From Acheta domesticus (taxonomy: Eukaryota > Arthropoda > Insecta > Orthoptera > Gryllidae), in contig JAHLJT010008756.1 in assembly GCA_031308135.1 (NCBI GenBank), positions 102,979,271 through 103,043,270 on the forward strand: a DNA stretch of 64,000 nucleotides. The letters are read 5' to 3'. Shown here one piece after another: positions 36,966 to 48,339 of the stretch (positions are counted from its first letter, which is position 1; each line of letters begins with the position of its first letter). The notes under the pieces are model-generated. The model was not told the DNA's origin. It searched no databases and saw only the letters and a list, made by a program, of their open reading frames with translations. The translations under genes were made by a program, and so were the position numbers.

Positions 36966-37600
36966 AACGTGAGGGAGCAACGGATTTGCATCAAATTCTG
37001 TTTCAAGATTAAGAAAACTGAACTTGAAACTCAGCGTATACTGACAGAGATAAAATCGTGAGTCTGTTATGACCCTGAAACGAAATAGCAATCATTACAA
37101 TGGAAGACGCTATTTTCTCCGAGGTCGAAAAAGCTCGACAGATTCGCAGCAACATCAAGTCAATGTAATTCAGAAATTTAGCATAGAGAGTTTGTTCCAC
37201 CTGGTCAGGCTGTCAACGGGCAGTTTTACTGCGAGGTTTTGTGATGATCAAGGGCCACAGTAGTGGAAAAAGACTGATTGGTGCACCATAACTACGCACC
37301 CGCGCACACCTTCCTCGTTGTGTGATATTTCCTGGTGAAAACAATGTGGCAACATACCCCCACCCCACCAACTCGCCAGACTTAATTTCGTACATGTACC
37401 TGTTCCCGACGATGAAAATCGCGTAGAAAAGGCGACCTTTTCACTCCACCAAAGATAACCAAGTGGAATCGCAACTAGTTCTGAACCCTTCAACCCGGGG
37501 ACTTCCAGGAGTTGTTCCAAAATTGGCAATAACACTGGGAGCATTGCAATATATGCCCGAGGTTACTACTTTGAAGGTGACGTAGGACATTGGGACGTAG
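36966..37600 (+). pseudogene. Mariner transposase pseudogene (second family)
   Basis: Begins NVREQRICIKFCFKIKKTEL, the conserved N-terminal DNA-binding region of mariner transposases. After a deletion it continues with HREFVPPGQAVN and a second-motif region VHHNYAPAHTF, where the catalytic Asp of HHDNAPAH is replaced (HHNYAPAH). The third-motif region survives only as a remnant (HTPTPPTRQT, the position of HPPYSPD). A C-terminal DFQELFQNW follows. Stops and frame changes are frequent, and the segment between the N-terminal domain and the catalytic core is shortened. Clearly dead. It differs in sequence from the copy at 33650, so it is a separate insertion. Confidence 0.85.
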
Positions 37601-39231
37601 TTTTCAGATTTTTATAATGAAATTCTCGGATATTTTGGTTAGCATCTCGTACTTCTCGTACTCGATATAAACAGATCTTTTAAACGAGGAAACACAGCAG
37701 ATAATTTCATTAGATTAATTATTCAAAGAACAGTAAAAACTAAATGTGAGGTATGGGGGAGAAGTGTACCACCTGCGCACGTATTCTAGAGCTCCAAATC
37801 CTTTTCCCAGCATTTTAACTACGGTTGAAGGATTAAAAAAGTCTCAAAAAACAAGGTTAGCAAAATTTAGAAAACTAGAAGTTTTTGCTCTCGAGTTATA
37901 GAACATTTATTCGCGCGTGAAACACTGCAGATACGATTTTTTTGTATTGCTAAGAAAATCGTATCCTATACCCTCGGCTCTACTCTCACCACTACTAGCA
38001 AAAGGAAAGCTCAGCAAAAGTACGCATAGTAATCTGCGTTTAGATCCAGAAGCAAAATAAGGGGCCAACTCGGCATTTGCTCAATGGATCAAGAGGAAAC
38101 TGGACAAAAACCTGATGATGAGGGAATCATTGACACGGAAGCTGAAGTAAATTACTTGTGAAAAGCGTCTTTATTCTTCTTTAAAATTATACAACGCAAA
38201 TTGTTAAGGCGTGGAAATGGCTTGTTCCGGGAGAGCTGGAAAATTGGGCAGAAAGACTTGTACAACGTCTCCCTGGGTTCGTGCAAGAGAAGATTCTGAA
38301 ATGACCTGTATTAAAAATTTCAGCACACATTGTCGATACATTCGGCTTTCCAATATGAAGTATTTGAAGAAAATGTCCATGTTACCTGTGTCCTGGGAGA
38401 GAGGAAACGATTTTTTCTTGTTTTATTACTTATTCATGCGTGCATTTGACGCGCCAAGAAAGCGGGGTCATGGAAAATACAGCGACACGGAGTTTCGAAA
38501 AGATGGACACCGACTGTGCATTCATTAGGTTTGCCGTATGCCAAGATGTATTACAGTGCAACGTGATCCCGATGCAGCTAGTTCGGCTGTTGGTTTTTAA
38601 CAATGCATGCGAAATAGCGAAAATGCTCTTAATTGGAAAGCTATTTTTCTCGGGGAAAATGAGGACAATTTGTGACACTTTGTCTTAACGGGGGGGGGGC
38701 TCTTGCGCATTGGATCCTATTTCAGCCAATGAGCTTCAGACGCCAGTTTGCGTCACAATATTAGCCGGAATTTTAAATGCAGCCAGATATTATCACTTCG
38801 TTACAAGACATTGAAACATTTATGAAGCATTTCTGTTAAATAATGCATCTTCACAGTGCTATTTTTGGTTGGTTACCGTTGAAAATTGTCACTTCGTACC
38901 ACTTTGAAAATATTTCTCAACATTTCTCGCTCCCCATGCAACATGGCGGCCAGCGTCTGGTCTGTCGTTTCAAACGAAGGGCCTGTGCTGTGATCATTTG
39001 GTTCGTGACGCAAACTGGTGCTGTGTAGAACGAGCAAAAATCGATGCGCCGGAATAACTCACGCATATCTTTCCACAATGCGTCTGATTGTGGCAATGCT
39101 TCGGCCCGGCCCGGGGAAGGGGTGGCCCCTGCTGGCCTTGTACGAAATAGTTATTGGAGTGCTTATTCCTTGTTTCTTAGTTTGATTTTTTAATTGTCAT
39201 AATTTACGTAATAAAAAATTCCATTTATTAT
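37601..39231. other. Spacer with minor repeats
   Basis: Holds the partner of the 9194 repeat (37718-37759), an 11-bp hairpin with a 15-nt loop region (GATACGATTTT at 37930, complement ending 37965), a G10 run at 38690-38699, and an inverted pair of GCCAGTTTGCGTCAC-like sequence (about 38742 and 39005). Frames near 38211-38688 resemble nothing I know. Confidence 0.45.
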
Positions 39232-39960
39232 AGACAATCATGTGAAAATGCTGTTTCATTTAATTCAGAAAATTCAGTTGAAGTTCGTACGACGTTTCAG
39301 AGATCTGTTAGTCTCCATCTTCAGGTATAATTTCTTTGGCTAAAATTAAATTTATTACGTAAATATTAGCATGAAATCAACTTTAAGAAAGAAGGCATCA
39401 TGTAAGCAGAAACAAATATTAGTGTAAGCTTATCTTTTAGATATATTACATACCAATGCTTTAGTTTACTTCTTTCAGGGAAAGGAAAGAAAACCAATGA
39501 ATATAATTAATGGTAGGGGCTAATTTTCTTTTAGTCTGACCTGTGAATTTTTTGTCACAAGTTTGACAAGTCATCTGATACAGTATTCTCTCTTTCCTTA
39601 TACGGTATTATATCTTTAACATTCTTAATTACATTAATTTTATTCAAAATATAATTTGTAATATTATTTTCCATTGAAACGATTTTGAACAACTTTTTGA
39701 ATTTTATTACTGATCTGCGGAACATGTGGAATAACTAAATTAGGAGTGTGGGCATTTGATGTATAATTTACATTTTTTTCAATCTCAGACCTATTGTAAA
39801 AGTTTGAATTATTGTGGAACATTAATCTTTTTTGAATAATATGAATAGTTAGTTTTTTTTCTTTGCACATATGCTCGCGGGATTTGGGAGGAATAAAAAA
39901 GTATCTCCATATGATTTTCCGGTAATTCATCTGCTCCTTCAACGCAGTGATCGCAGTGAT
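39232..39960 (-). pseudogene. Penelope-like retroelement fragment, 3' end
   Basis: On the minus strand, a frame from about 39942 gives IPHVPQISNKIQKVV, the region that joins the reverse transcriptase to the endonuclease in Penelope-like elements. After a frame change it gives TCQTCDKKFTGQTKRK, a GIY-YIG-type endonuclease start. The coding part then breaks down. The 3' end carries CTGAAGATGGAGACTAAC and TCTGAAACGTCGTAC (reverse of 39285-39325), a sequence type common near the ends of such elements. The reverse transcriptase domain itself is not present here. Truncated and inactive. Confidence 0.7.
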
Positions 39961-40679
39961 TCAACTACTCTAAACCGTTGTCTCTTGCACACAGAAGCTC
40001 AGAAGCTCGACGTGTTATGATTGGTAATTTTTGGCAATACTCTCGCAATTTTGGTAATTTTTGTTAGATACTTTTTCTCAGAATATTATGCTACTTATTG
40101 TAGGATTCACATAACTGCGATAAAAAATAATTGTGCAAGATTTACCCATACTCTAGTATAGAAACGTTGTCTCAGTTTTCTTGAAATTTAGCTCTGTGTT
40201 TAGCACAAAAATCTATTTGCCGAGACCCTCCCTCACGTAAGATTAGATGAGATTCGCTCGATCCTCTCCCCCCTAAAGGCCTCACGTAATTCATGGGTGG
40301 CCACTTTACTATTAATTTGTACCAAAGACTGGTTGTTTGAGGCTAGGTGCCACATTTGAGTTATTTCGGGTGCATCAGTAAACACGTGTAAACTAACCCA
40401 TTATATATTGTTAAATTTTTTTTTTTCATTTGATGCTCAGCGTAGTATTTAATTGTATGGAAACAGTTTTGCAGGATATACTATTTCACTTTGATATTGT
40501 GTGAATTTGTGTACCGATTTTAACCCTTTAATCTCATCTGACAATGTGTTGTATAATAATGTACATTTATTATATGAGGTATTCTGGTAGTGAACTGTTG
40601 ATACTGACATCTGATTAATGTGATGAAAATGTTTCCACCCTTAAGTCAGTTTTGACCAACAGTACTGATTCGTAAATAA
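39961..40679. other. AT-rich spacer, possible transposon end
   Basis: The stretch at 40220-40310 (CTCACGTAAGATTAGATGAG followed by CTCACGTAATTCATGGGTGG) looks like an eroded DNA-transposon end, but no partner end is visible. Otherwise nothing. Confidence 0.3.
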
Positions 40680-41510
40680 ATAGGCAAGGCGAATGGTGAG
40701 ATTCGGAGCTCCATAAAGAGAGGTTAGCGGAAATTACATAAATGGCATTTTCTTCTTATTCAATAATTTTTGTGCCATCTAAAAGTTCAGGTACTGTAGG
40801 ATGAGCTTCCCCAAAATATTATGCAGCATCTCCGGTAGGAATGTTCAGGAGTGACTCAGGAAAAATATAATTCAGTTATAAGAATTTTCCATTTGAGGTT
40901 TGACCGAATTAAGATACCAAGGGATTTCGTTACTTTAACATCAATTGCATATTGTTATTTATCATTGGCGCATGACATCGCCTGTTTGAAATGTACAAGA
41001 AGGAATTGAAACTGTTTTCCATTCGTCAACTATTAATGTATCACGAAACTAATCTGAAATTTCTGAAATGTAAGTATTTGTTGCTTTTTTGCAAAGAACA
41101 TTCGTGTCATTAGCAAATCACGGTTCTTCCGTTCCTAATGGACGAGAACATATTGTTCTCGTGTAAGTCCAGGTCATATTGTTCTCGTGTAAAAGAAAAA
41201 GTTTAGGGCCTAAGATAGAACTTTATGGAATCCCATGCTCAATTGGCAAAGAATTGGAAAGATAAGTGAGTGTTCTATCTTGCTTGTACTGTATTTCTAC
41301 TCTTTCAAATCAGTGTTTGAGGTGAAAGGATATATGATCTAAAGCGAGACCATGTATTCCATAAGAAGGTAATTTTTAGAGCACGATTTTATGAGCAATA
41401 ACATCAAAAGCTTCCGAAAGAACTAGAGGTATTCCAGTGTAGTGCGTACATTTGATCCATTGATAAAGTAATCTTTAAGAAAAAAAATGTCAGTTTTCAT
41501 ATATGTTTTC
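40680..41510 (-). pseudogene. Non-LTR retrotransposon reverse transcriptase fragment (jockey/CR1-like)
   Basis: Minus strand, read with stops and shifts. SEAFDVIAHKIVL corresponds to the LSKAFDTVDHKIL motif and SYGIHGLALD to the following motif. GIP*SSILGPKLFL corresponds to the GVPQGSILGPLLF motif. FANDTNVL is the catalytic FADD box with the first Asp changed to Asn. Downstream come SLGILIRSNLKWK and IIFWGSSS, matching the thumb region after the catalytic box. Endonuclease and 5' parts are absent. The clade is an estimate from these motifs. A short duplication (CATATTGTTCTCGTGTAAG, about 41149 and 41178) disrupts the frame just before the catalytic box. Confidence 0.8.
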
Positions 41511-43135
41511 TGAGTCAATGTTGTCTACAGACACTGATTGCCAACGTTGACTAAATTTCCTGCAACCCAAGACCACGCATACCAATTAAAACCAGTGGCT
41601 CTCCAACAACACAGACTTTCTCGCATTATTTAAATTTGTACATGACTTTTTTTAGAACTGATATTTAGAAAATATTTTGATTCTGGTATTAATCTCGTAC
41701 TTTCAATTTTTTTCTGAATTGTTAATTATTTGTGATTTATGAAAATACAGCAGATTTGCCAGGAATGAGAATAAAAAAAATTCAAAATTGCCAAAATTTT
41801 ACGCAATATTATACCAAAACTACAAATTTTCCAAGAATTGTACAAGACCTTGCAAATCAGTCTTTAAAGAACATTTCATTCCAAAAAAAAACCCCTAACA
41901 TTAACTAGAGTACCACACAGGCCGGGAGACCGGCCTGGAGCTTAGATTTTCTCCCGGCTAGAGCGATGCCCGGCTGGTGAGAGACAATTGATTGGGGAAA
42001 ACGGTGCTAGCCAACGGGCAGATCGGAGCCAGGATCTCACCATCCAGCGGTGATACATCACAATCACCTCCCGAACTAGTGCTACAAGAAGCACATACTT
42101 TCCCGCGTTATTGGAAACTGTTACACAATATTGAAATATTGCATTTTTGCGCTACTAACATCTTGGCTATTATTTGAAAACGTCTAATTCAACCAAAAAG
42201 CGAGCAACATGTGAATTTTCTTGGCTATCAATATTAATGCAATAATTAGAATATGTGCAATTGACATCAAAATAATTACGAAAATTCCGGGTGCTCACTC
42301 GTGAGTTGTCTTTTGTCGTAAAATCATTTCATCGGTTTTCTTTTATTCAACACGCAGTAAATTTCTTAAAGAATCAGATAATATTAAATGGTATATAACT
42401 AGACCCGGGAACTTCATGCACTAAAAAGTAAAAGAAAAAAAAAAGCATGCAACCATGAACTTAAAATTGGCAATATATGTACATAAAATAGCTAGTATAC
42501 GAGCTGAAAACTACGAATATGCATTAAACAAAAATTTAGCAGCCATTAACATTTTTATAGGTAATCATCTTCCCCCACAGTAAAAAACGCTTATAATCAA
42601 ATAGTTATTTTCATATTAAGTGTTGACGGTCGTGATTGACATTCTTTGTCGAGACCGGAAACTTCACACATGAAATATGAAATAATGTTTTTTCTACAAC
42701 TGCGTAAAAGTATAACACAAAAGTTTTGTAAACTTGTATTGAAAAAAGAAACCTGATACCCCGGAAAATATAGAAATGCATTTCATTGGGCCAGGATTAG
42801 AGGAGAGTATTTTAAAACCATGCAAGAAATGCTCTACTCATTACAAATGGTAGAGCATTTGGTGTGAAAACTAAATATTTTTATGCAAATATGTTTGAAA
42901 TAATTTCTAAAACATTAATGTGTAAATGTGTAACAAAAGGTCGTATGCAAGAAAAGAACAAAAGAAATATAAAAATTCTAATGTAGGAAGCATCCAACTG
43001 TCTGAAGTGGAGTAAATTTACAGCGGGCTTTCCTGTTTGTCATGAAGTTATAGAAAAACTATTCATATTTTCAAAAAAATCAACCTGATCTTACTTGAAG
43101 ATCTGTTTTTTGATGAGCATTTTTCATTAAGAATA
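41511..43135. other. AT-rich spacer
   Basis: Contains a compact hairpin CAGGCCGG-gaga-CCGGCCTG near 41919-41938 in a locally CG-rich patch that runs to about 42080. No gene recognised. Confidence 0.45.
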
Positions 43136-44420
43136 ACAATTGTATCTTCACAAACAATTGTAGTTGTAGGAAGACGCCGATTTTTTCATTTTTGCAAAAT
43201 CAGGCATTTCATTTAACATGAAACCTGCATCATTAAGCTTTCTTTATGCTACTTAAGGTCACACTGAAAAAAAATTTGTGCCGTTTTTAAGAAAAAATGG
43301 TTTAAAGAAAGTGAAAATAGCCTATGTTTGACACAATTTCGAAAAACAACCCTCTTTTTGAAAAATTGAACGTGACCTTATGTGAAGATGTTTTGTATGA
43401 ACACAGTTCATAAAGAAAAAAAAGTGTACCTTGATAATTATAGGTGTAGGAAGACGCCTAAAAATGTTGAATTTTGGAAATCTTCGGAAAATTAGTTTTC
43501 AACCAACATGAGACCAGCGCCATTCTCTTAAAGTTTCTTCAGACAATCTAACAACAATGTTTAATCAAAATTGGCGCCATTTGAAAATTTTGAAAATGTC
43601 CCAGGGGCTTCATGTAAAGTACCCCGTGAATGAAAATATGTTTCAAATTCCAGGGGCCTTGACATCAGCCAGATCAATCGGGGAATATCAATTCTGGAGA
43701 AAATCGGCTGAACAGTGGTCGTTAGCGTTGTTCACAGACTCAGACGTTTTGATGTCAATTGATTTTTCTGGAGCCCTGAAACGGATTCTGGCTGCACCAC
43801 GTGCACCACGTTTTTGTCTTCTAAATTTAGGAAGTAGATTTATCCACTTTTTTCGGTACCAGGGCCCTGTAATACGAGTTTTTCTGCCGAAAATTCGCAG
43901 TTTTTTCGCGCAGCATTGTATTACTTCCCCTATACTTCGTATATTACTCTGTTTATACGAACGTATACGGGAAAGGAAAAATAATATATGCAGCACTCTT
44001 AGGGGACTAATGACCTTAGCAGTTATCGCGCACGGATTCGTCAATTAGAAAAAAATCTATCTTCATAATTGAAGTTGTAAGAAAACGCCAAAAACTTTAA
44101 CTTTTGATATTTTGGAAAATTTAGAAATTTCTTCGGAAATAAGACCTGAACCATTGTCTTAAGAGAACTGACCATAGTCCATTCAAAATTGGTCTGCTCT
44201 TCTATGTTGCGAAGTATCAGTTCTGTCCGTTACTATATTCGAGACCTGTTTTAAAAAAAAATCTGTGTCAGTTTTGAGAAAATTTTGAAAATGTTGAGGC
44301 TTTGTGTAAAGGACTACATATAAAAACAAGATTTATCCATTTTTTGTTACCAAGGCCGGACAATAAGAGTTCTGCCGAAAATTCGCAGTTTTTCACCGCA
44401 CGATTACAATTCTTTCTCAT
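43136..44420. repeat. Block of repeated modules shared with the 19.5-kb transposon
   Basis: A module reading TATCTTCA..., then TGTAGGAAGACGCC, then GACCTG..CATTCTCTTAA occurs at about 43136, 43430 and 44055. A second module, CCTGTAATACGAGTTTTTCT followed by GCCGAAAATTCGCAG, occurs at 43866 and 44365. Both modules are also inside the element at 19499-20917 (about 20265 and 20714). This is probably a decayed, partly duplicated relative of that element. Its outer ends are not recognisable. Confidence 0.7.
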
Positions 44421-45540
44421 TTTACGATTTAAAGGAGAGAAAGTTAAAACAAAGTAAAACCCTATAAAAAAATGAAACTTGTGTAAAGGTTTCTAAGATT
44501 TTTAATTATTTCAAGTTATTGTAAACAAAAACTAATAACAAAAAATATACAAACACGTACGAAAAACAAGGCATGAACAGACAATGGCAAATACGAAATT
44601 CGTTTGCTATTATTGACAACTCAAACTTTATCCAAACGTGCACCAACTTATACAAACGTAACATTAGTGCAAATTAAACTTATCAGTAAACTTGCTTTGC
44701 AACTTTGATCCAAAAATAATATTAAGAAAAAAATGTTACCTGTTATAGAATATCAAATCTTACCGCTGGTGAGGCGATGGGTTAATCCTGCGTGTAGGCA
44801 CTTCATTTACGCTCTAGGCAGTTTTTGAAGGTACCTGTTTGACAGTTCGACGTTTGAACTATGTGTTAAACCGTGTTCTTTGCAATTTAGATCAATTTGT
44901 AATTATAGATTCTTTGTTGTCCTCGGAAAACGTTTGTACGCGTTACTGGTTTTACGTAGTCTTTCTTTCATCATTCGTTGTGCATTGTAACGGAAGTTTC
45001 GTAACTATTTTTCGTTCTCTAAGATGGTATGCTTCGAAAAGATTAGATTTGGCGGAACATGTGCTGCTGTAAATAGACTTCAAAGATTTTATTGAAGATC
45101 ACTTTGGTATTTTCAAAGACCTTATCTGCTGACGCAACTTAGTTGTATTTGAACTTTGAAAACCCAGAAAATAAACCGCTAATTGGAATATTGCATTTTG
45201 CCTCGATGTTAATTTGGTGCAACAGGTTATTTTCTGAATTCTCCTGTTAAGAATTTCAACGTCGTTCCATTTCTCTCGGTTTTGAGCAATTTGGATTTTA
45301 CCTACTGTTTTTATTTTCAGCGGAAACTACGTACATATGTATTATATTGTTCATGTAATGATTGCGTAGTAATATACAAAAGAATGTCATGTATGTGTTG
45401 TAAATTTACATTCTCCGTAAATTGACGGAGCATTGGGTGTTTCGGTAGGCCGTAATGCTATCCAGTTGAATTTTTTCCTAATCCTGTAATGTCCTACCAC
45501 TCAAACTTACCATACTCCTTTGTTCTGTGTACCTCCTCAG
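44421..45540. other. Intron spacer upstream of the exon pair
   Basis: AT-rich, no exon or transposon recognised. It ends in the pyrimidine-containing acceptor TGTGTACCTCCTCAG before 45541. Confidence 0.5.
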
Positions 45541-45750
45541 GGTTGTATGCCTGCCGGATCCCATCCTGCCCATGCACTTCTACCCTCCTCCTCCTCCTCC
45601 GCCGCCGCCGCCTCCGCACCCATACCACGGGGCGGGCGTGGCGCTCCTCCCGGCGACGCCGCACATCATGGTTGATGCGGCGCCGCTGTGCGAGCCCTCG
45701 TGCGTGCCGCAAGTGCTCCTGGACGCTGCCTTCAAAGCTGCTTTGAACCA
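45541..45750 (+). CDS. hnRNP L-like gene, proline-rich symmetric exon
   Basis: 210 nt bounded by CCTCCTCAG|G and CA|GTGAGT. The frame set by the next exon is open throughout. It starts VVCLPDPILPMHFY, then 11 consecutive prolines (codons 45584-45616), HPYHGAG, then about 45 residues ending DAAFKAALNQ. Both splice junctions fall after the second codon base, so the exon can be included or skipped in frame. An in-frame ATG at 45572 would also allow it to be an alternative first exon. I recognise no domain. Proline runs are common in the linkers of hnRNP L family proteins. It lies 139 bp upstream of the RRM exon, and the matching phase plus two good splice sites make a real exon likely, but usage is unproven. 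Confidence 0.65.
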
Positions 45751-45889
45751 GTGAGTGCTGCGGGTGAATCCGTGGGCTTCTGACCCCGTAGACGTTACGT
45801 AGGAAGGTCGTGGATGTAGCATCTGTTGTCTTTATTGGAAGTGATGTTTGGCCTCTTTCTAAGCCTTGTGCTCTTTTGTTTTGTTCCAG
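45751..45889 (+). other. Short intron
   Basis: 139 bp, GTGAGT at the start, TTTTGTTTTGTTCCAG at the end with a clear pyrimidine tract. Its small size contrasts with the neighbouring introns. Confidence 0.75.
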
Positions 45890-45959
45890 ATCGGAAAATG
45901 ACAAGCTGAACCATGTTCTATTGTTTACCATCCTCAATCCAGTCTATCCAATCACTGTG
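45890..45959 (+). CDS. hnRNP L/smooth-like protein, first exon of an RRM (RRM2 of hnRNP L)
   Basis: 70 nt encoding (S)ENDK then LNHVLLFTILNPVYPITV, with acceptor TTCCAG|A and donor GTG|GTGAGT. This is the first beta strand and following helix start of the second RRM of hnRNP L (the VLLFTILNPIYPIT signature), a distinctive sequence for this family of splicing regulators; PTB has a different sequence at this point. In Drosophila the family member is smooth, which acts in neurons and muscle. The exon ends on a codon boundary. The remaining RRM sequence (starting DVLY in relatives) is not found before 64000, so the next exon lies beyond the window. Joining is in frame both from 45541-45750 and directly from 980-1029, where AG plus A gives Arg. 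Confidence 0.9.
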
Positions 45960-46079
45960 GTGAGTACACATTTTTTTATAGTAGTGGTGTATCACTGTGG
46001 AGAATGAATGAATGCGTGAATGTTTCGGGAAATACATCGCATAAGACGAAGTTGCTTTTGTTGCGTTTACTTTCCTCGA

Positions 46080-46689
46080 AGAGAAATAATTTAAAAACAT
46101 TTCAGCAATAATAGTTCACGCACATGGCTTTCATAGTGCCAAGATGGATAATTGGATGACAAAATAATTGAACACATCGTGGTCCGGAAGAATTTCTAGA
46201 CTGCCAATATTCTCGTGCGCTTACCGAGTTTAATAATATTACTAATATTGTCGAACATAATGAGTAATTTCAGCATTTTTGTCAACAAAATTGATTTTGT
46301 GGGTTAGAAGAAGACAATTGTGAAAAGGTGCAAATTGTCGCAAAGTATTTCCATATTCTGGAATCTTTGATTAAAAAAATATTGTGCAGGAAATTACAAT
46401 TACAATGGACTCCTTGGATTTTGGAAAATTTTCTATTTCACTCGTTGATTAGTTTACTCATTTAGTGGAAAAAATAATTTAATGCCTATAAAAACTGGCG
46501 TTGAAATAAATACTACGATAGAGTTTATTAGGCGTTTATTATTGTATCTGCAGGGCCAGATCATTGATTGTGAAACTCTTAGAGACGTACTGATACGTTC
46601 TTTGGTCTGGCCGTTGCAGTTATTTTCTTTGCTGGAGTTTCCATAACGTTATCACGAACTGAATACTTAAATGTGCAGACGAATTGAAT
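46080..46689. other. AT-rich intron spacer
   Basis: Nothing recognised. Confidence 0.45.
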
Positions 46690-47010
46690 GTCGTTTGCTC
46701 TGCCGCCTTCCGCTTTCGCGCCAGGGTTCCTGAAGCTCTCGCGCACTTTCGTATTTCGTCTCCCCCTAGCCCCCCGTTCTCAGAGTGCTGCTCGCGATCG
46801 TTACGCCGCGCACCGCTCAGCCCGTAAATAAGTAATGAGCGTCGCCGCGGCAGCGTGCGAGTACACATGCACGCATGGACGTTCTCGGCGTGGCCCACGC
46901 ACCGAGCAACACACGTCGTCAGCACGTCGCGCGCCCTTGAAACCGCCGCCACCTCTCATGGGGTGGACTGCTTTTTGCGATATTCCATGCGTCCGACGGG
47001 GCAACCGGCC
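46690..47010. other. CG-rich island
   Basis: CpG-rich block with opposing open frames. First of the dense island series downstream of the RRM exon. Confidence 0.5.
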
Positions 47011-48339
47011 TAATAACTGGGTGAGCACTTCAGTGATTTTAAATTCATAATGTTTTGAAGACGGAAGGGCAAACGTTAATGGCTAAGGGGACGGAGTTTT
47101 ACACATAGATTCTTATAATCACGTTTTTCCTTGTGTGAATAGTGGATTCATAACAAAAGCATTTACGTGTGGACAGGATTCACTATCTTATCAATGGCGA
47201 CGGGAAAGTTGTCGTGCGTGATATTCGAAAGGGACCGAAGTATACTTATTATTCGTAGTAATTGTGTTCGGTTTTATTGTTGCGCTATACGAGAGCAATG
47301 AAATCCAAATTTATTTTGATTTGGGATGAAAATTAATGAAATGAATCAAAATGAGTCTATTGAGGTGCGTGGGCGCTATTGTTCTCACAGGTTTTTCTAC
47401 TGCTTTGTGCATCTTTAACACGTGCGCTTGTGTAACACGAGATGCGTCTGATATGGTGTAAAGCGCAAGTCGACCAGCACGTATTTACAACTTCTCCTCC
47501 AGGGTTTTCAGGCACTTCTTTGCGGTGATTCACGCAGCAAGTTGGCCTTTTTGCCCGTCGTCACCAAGAGAACTAAATTGTAACTTTCACGAGCGCGGGT
47601 TGTTGGCATAGTCGCGTCTGTCAGTATGCTATTTTCGTATTTCACGCCAGTCAACATCCGTATTATCGTCCGTACATAACGTCACACCGGTCGGATCATC
47701 TATCTCACCGACCAACATAAAGTATGTATAATCGCATAATAGCGTATTAATTTGACCCCTATGTCAAATGAAAAACGTAAAAGCTAACATGTAGTGCATT
47801 TTGTTTGGAAGTTCGCCAGCCGGCGGGCATTACTTCTACAGCGCAGTGACATTGATAAATCTTAACGAAAGGTTTATTACCGACTTTACTGGAGACGTTC
47901 CGGCACATCTCTATTGCCGCGTTGCACACGTGGGAGTTAGTGGCACAGATGCGCATGTGAATGTGATGCGGGAACATGGGGAGTGGATTGCTAGGTGTGA
48001 GGAGGAAGGATCTTTCTTGCTTGTACCGCATGTCTTCATTCGTCCCGTACCAAGCATTTCAGGTGTGGCTTTGCTTATGTGTACAGTCAAAATGCGTCAC
48101 ATTATTTGGTTGATTCAACGACCCACTTCATACAGCTTTCTGGGTATTTCCCATTGCCCTAGTTCTCGATTTTACGTTATGGTTATTCTCTTCAAAAAAT
48201 AATATTTGCCTCTGCAGGTACTCAGAGAATCAGGAATCATATTTCTCGTAGATATTTTGCAAATTCACTGGTAGCCTCTATTTTCTGTGTTGGGTGTTGG
48301 TGAAGTTTTGGTAAATCCTCGTTTCTCACAGTCACATTT
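47011..48339. other. Mixed spacer with an unassigned open frame
   Basis: A + frame of about 133 codons (47801-48202, opening at TTG rather than ATG) has an ordinary amino-acid mix but no recognisable domain, and a minus frame overlaps it. I do not call it a gene. The rest shows nothing. Confidence 0.35.

Larger units (their letters stand above)
1030..45540 (+). other. Large intron of the hnRNP L-like gene
   Basis: Opens with GTAAGC at 1030. It closes at the CAG before 45541, or at 45889 if the proline-rich exon is skipped. It is about 44.5 kb and holds most of the repeats and islands listed here. I searched the + strand by eye for an RRM1 exon (codons for RQALVEF, NYSTSQ, VVHVRGL) and found none. 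Very large introns are known in this gene family in insects. Confidence 0.55.

Noticed and set aside
38739..39022. Inverted GCCAGTTTGCGTCAC pair as possible transposon ends
   Set aside because: Only about 15 bp match, there is no target duplication, and the interior shows no element features.
47801..48202. 133-codon frame
   Set aside because: Opens at TTG, overlaps a minus-strand frame, and shows no domain or splice support.
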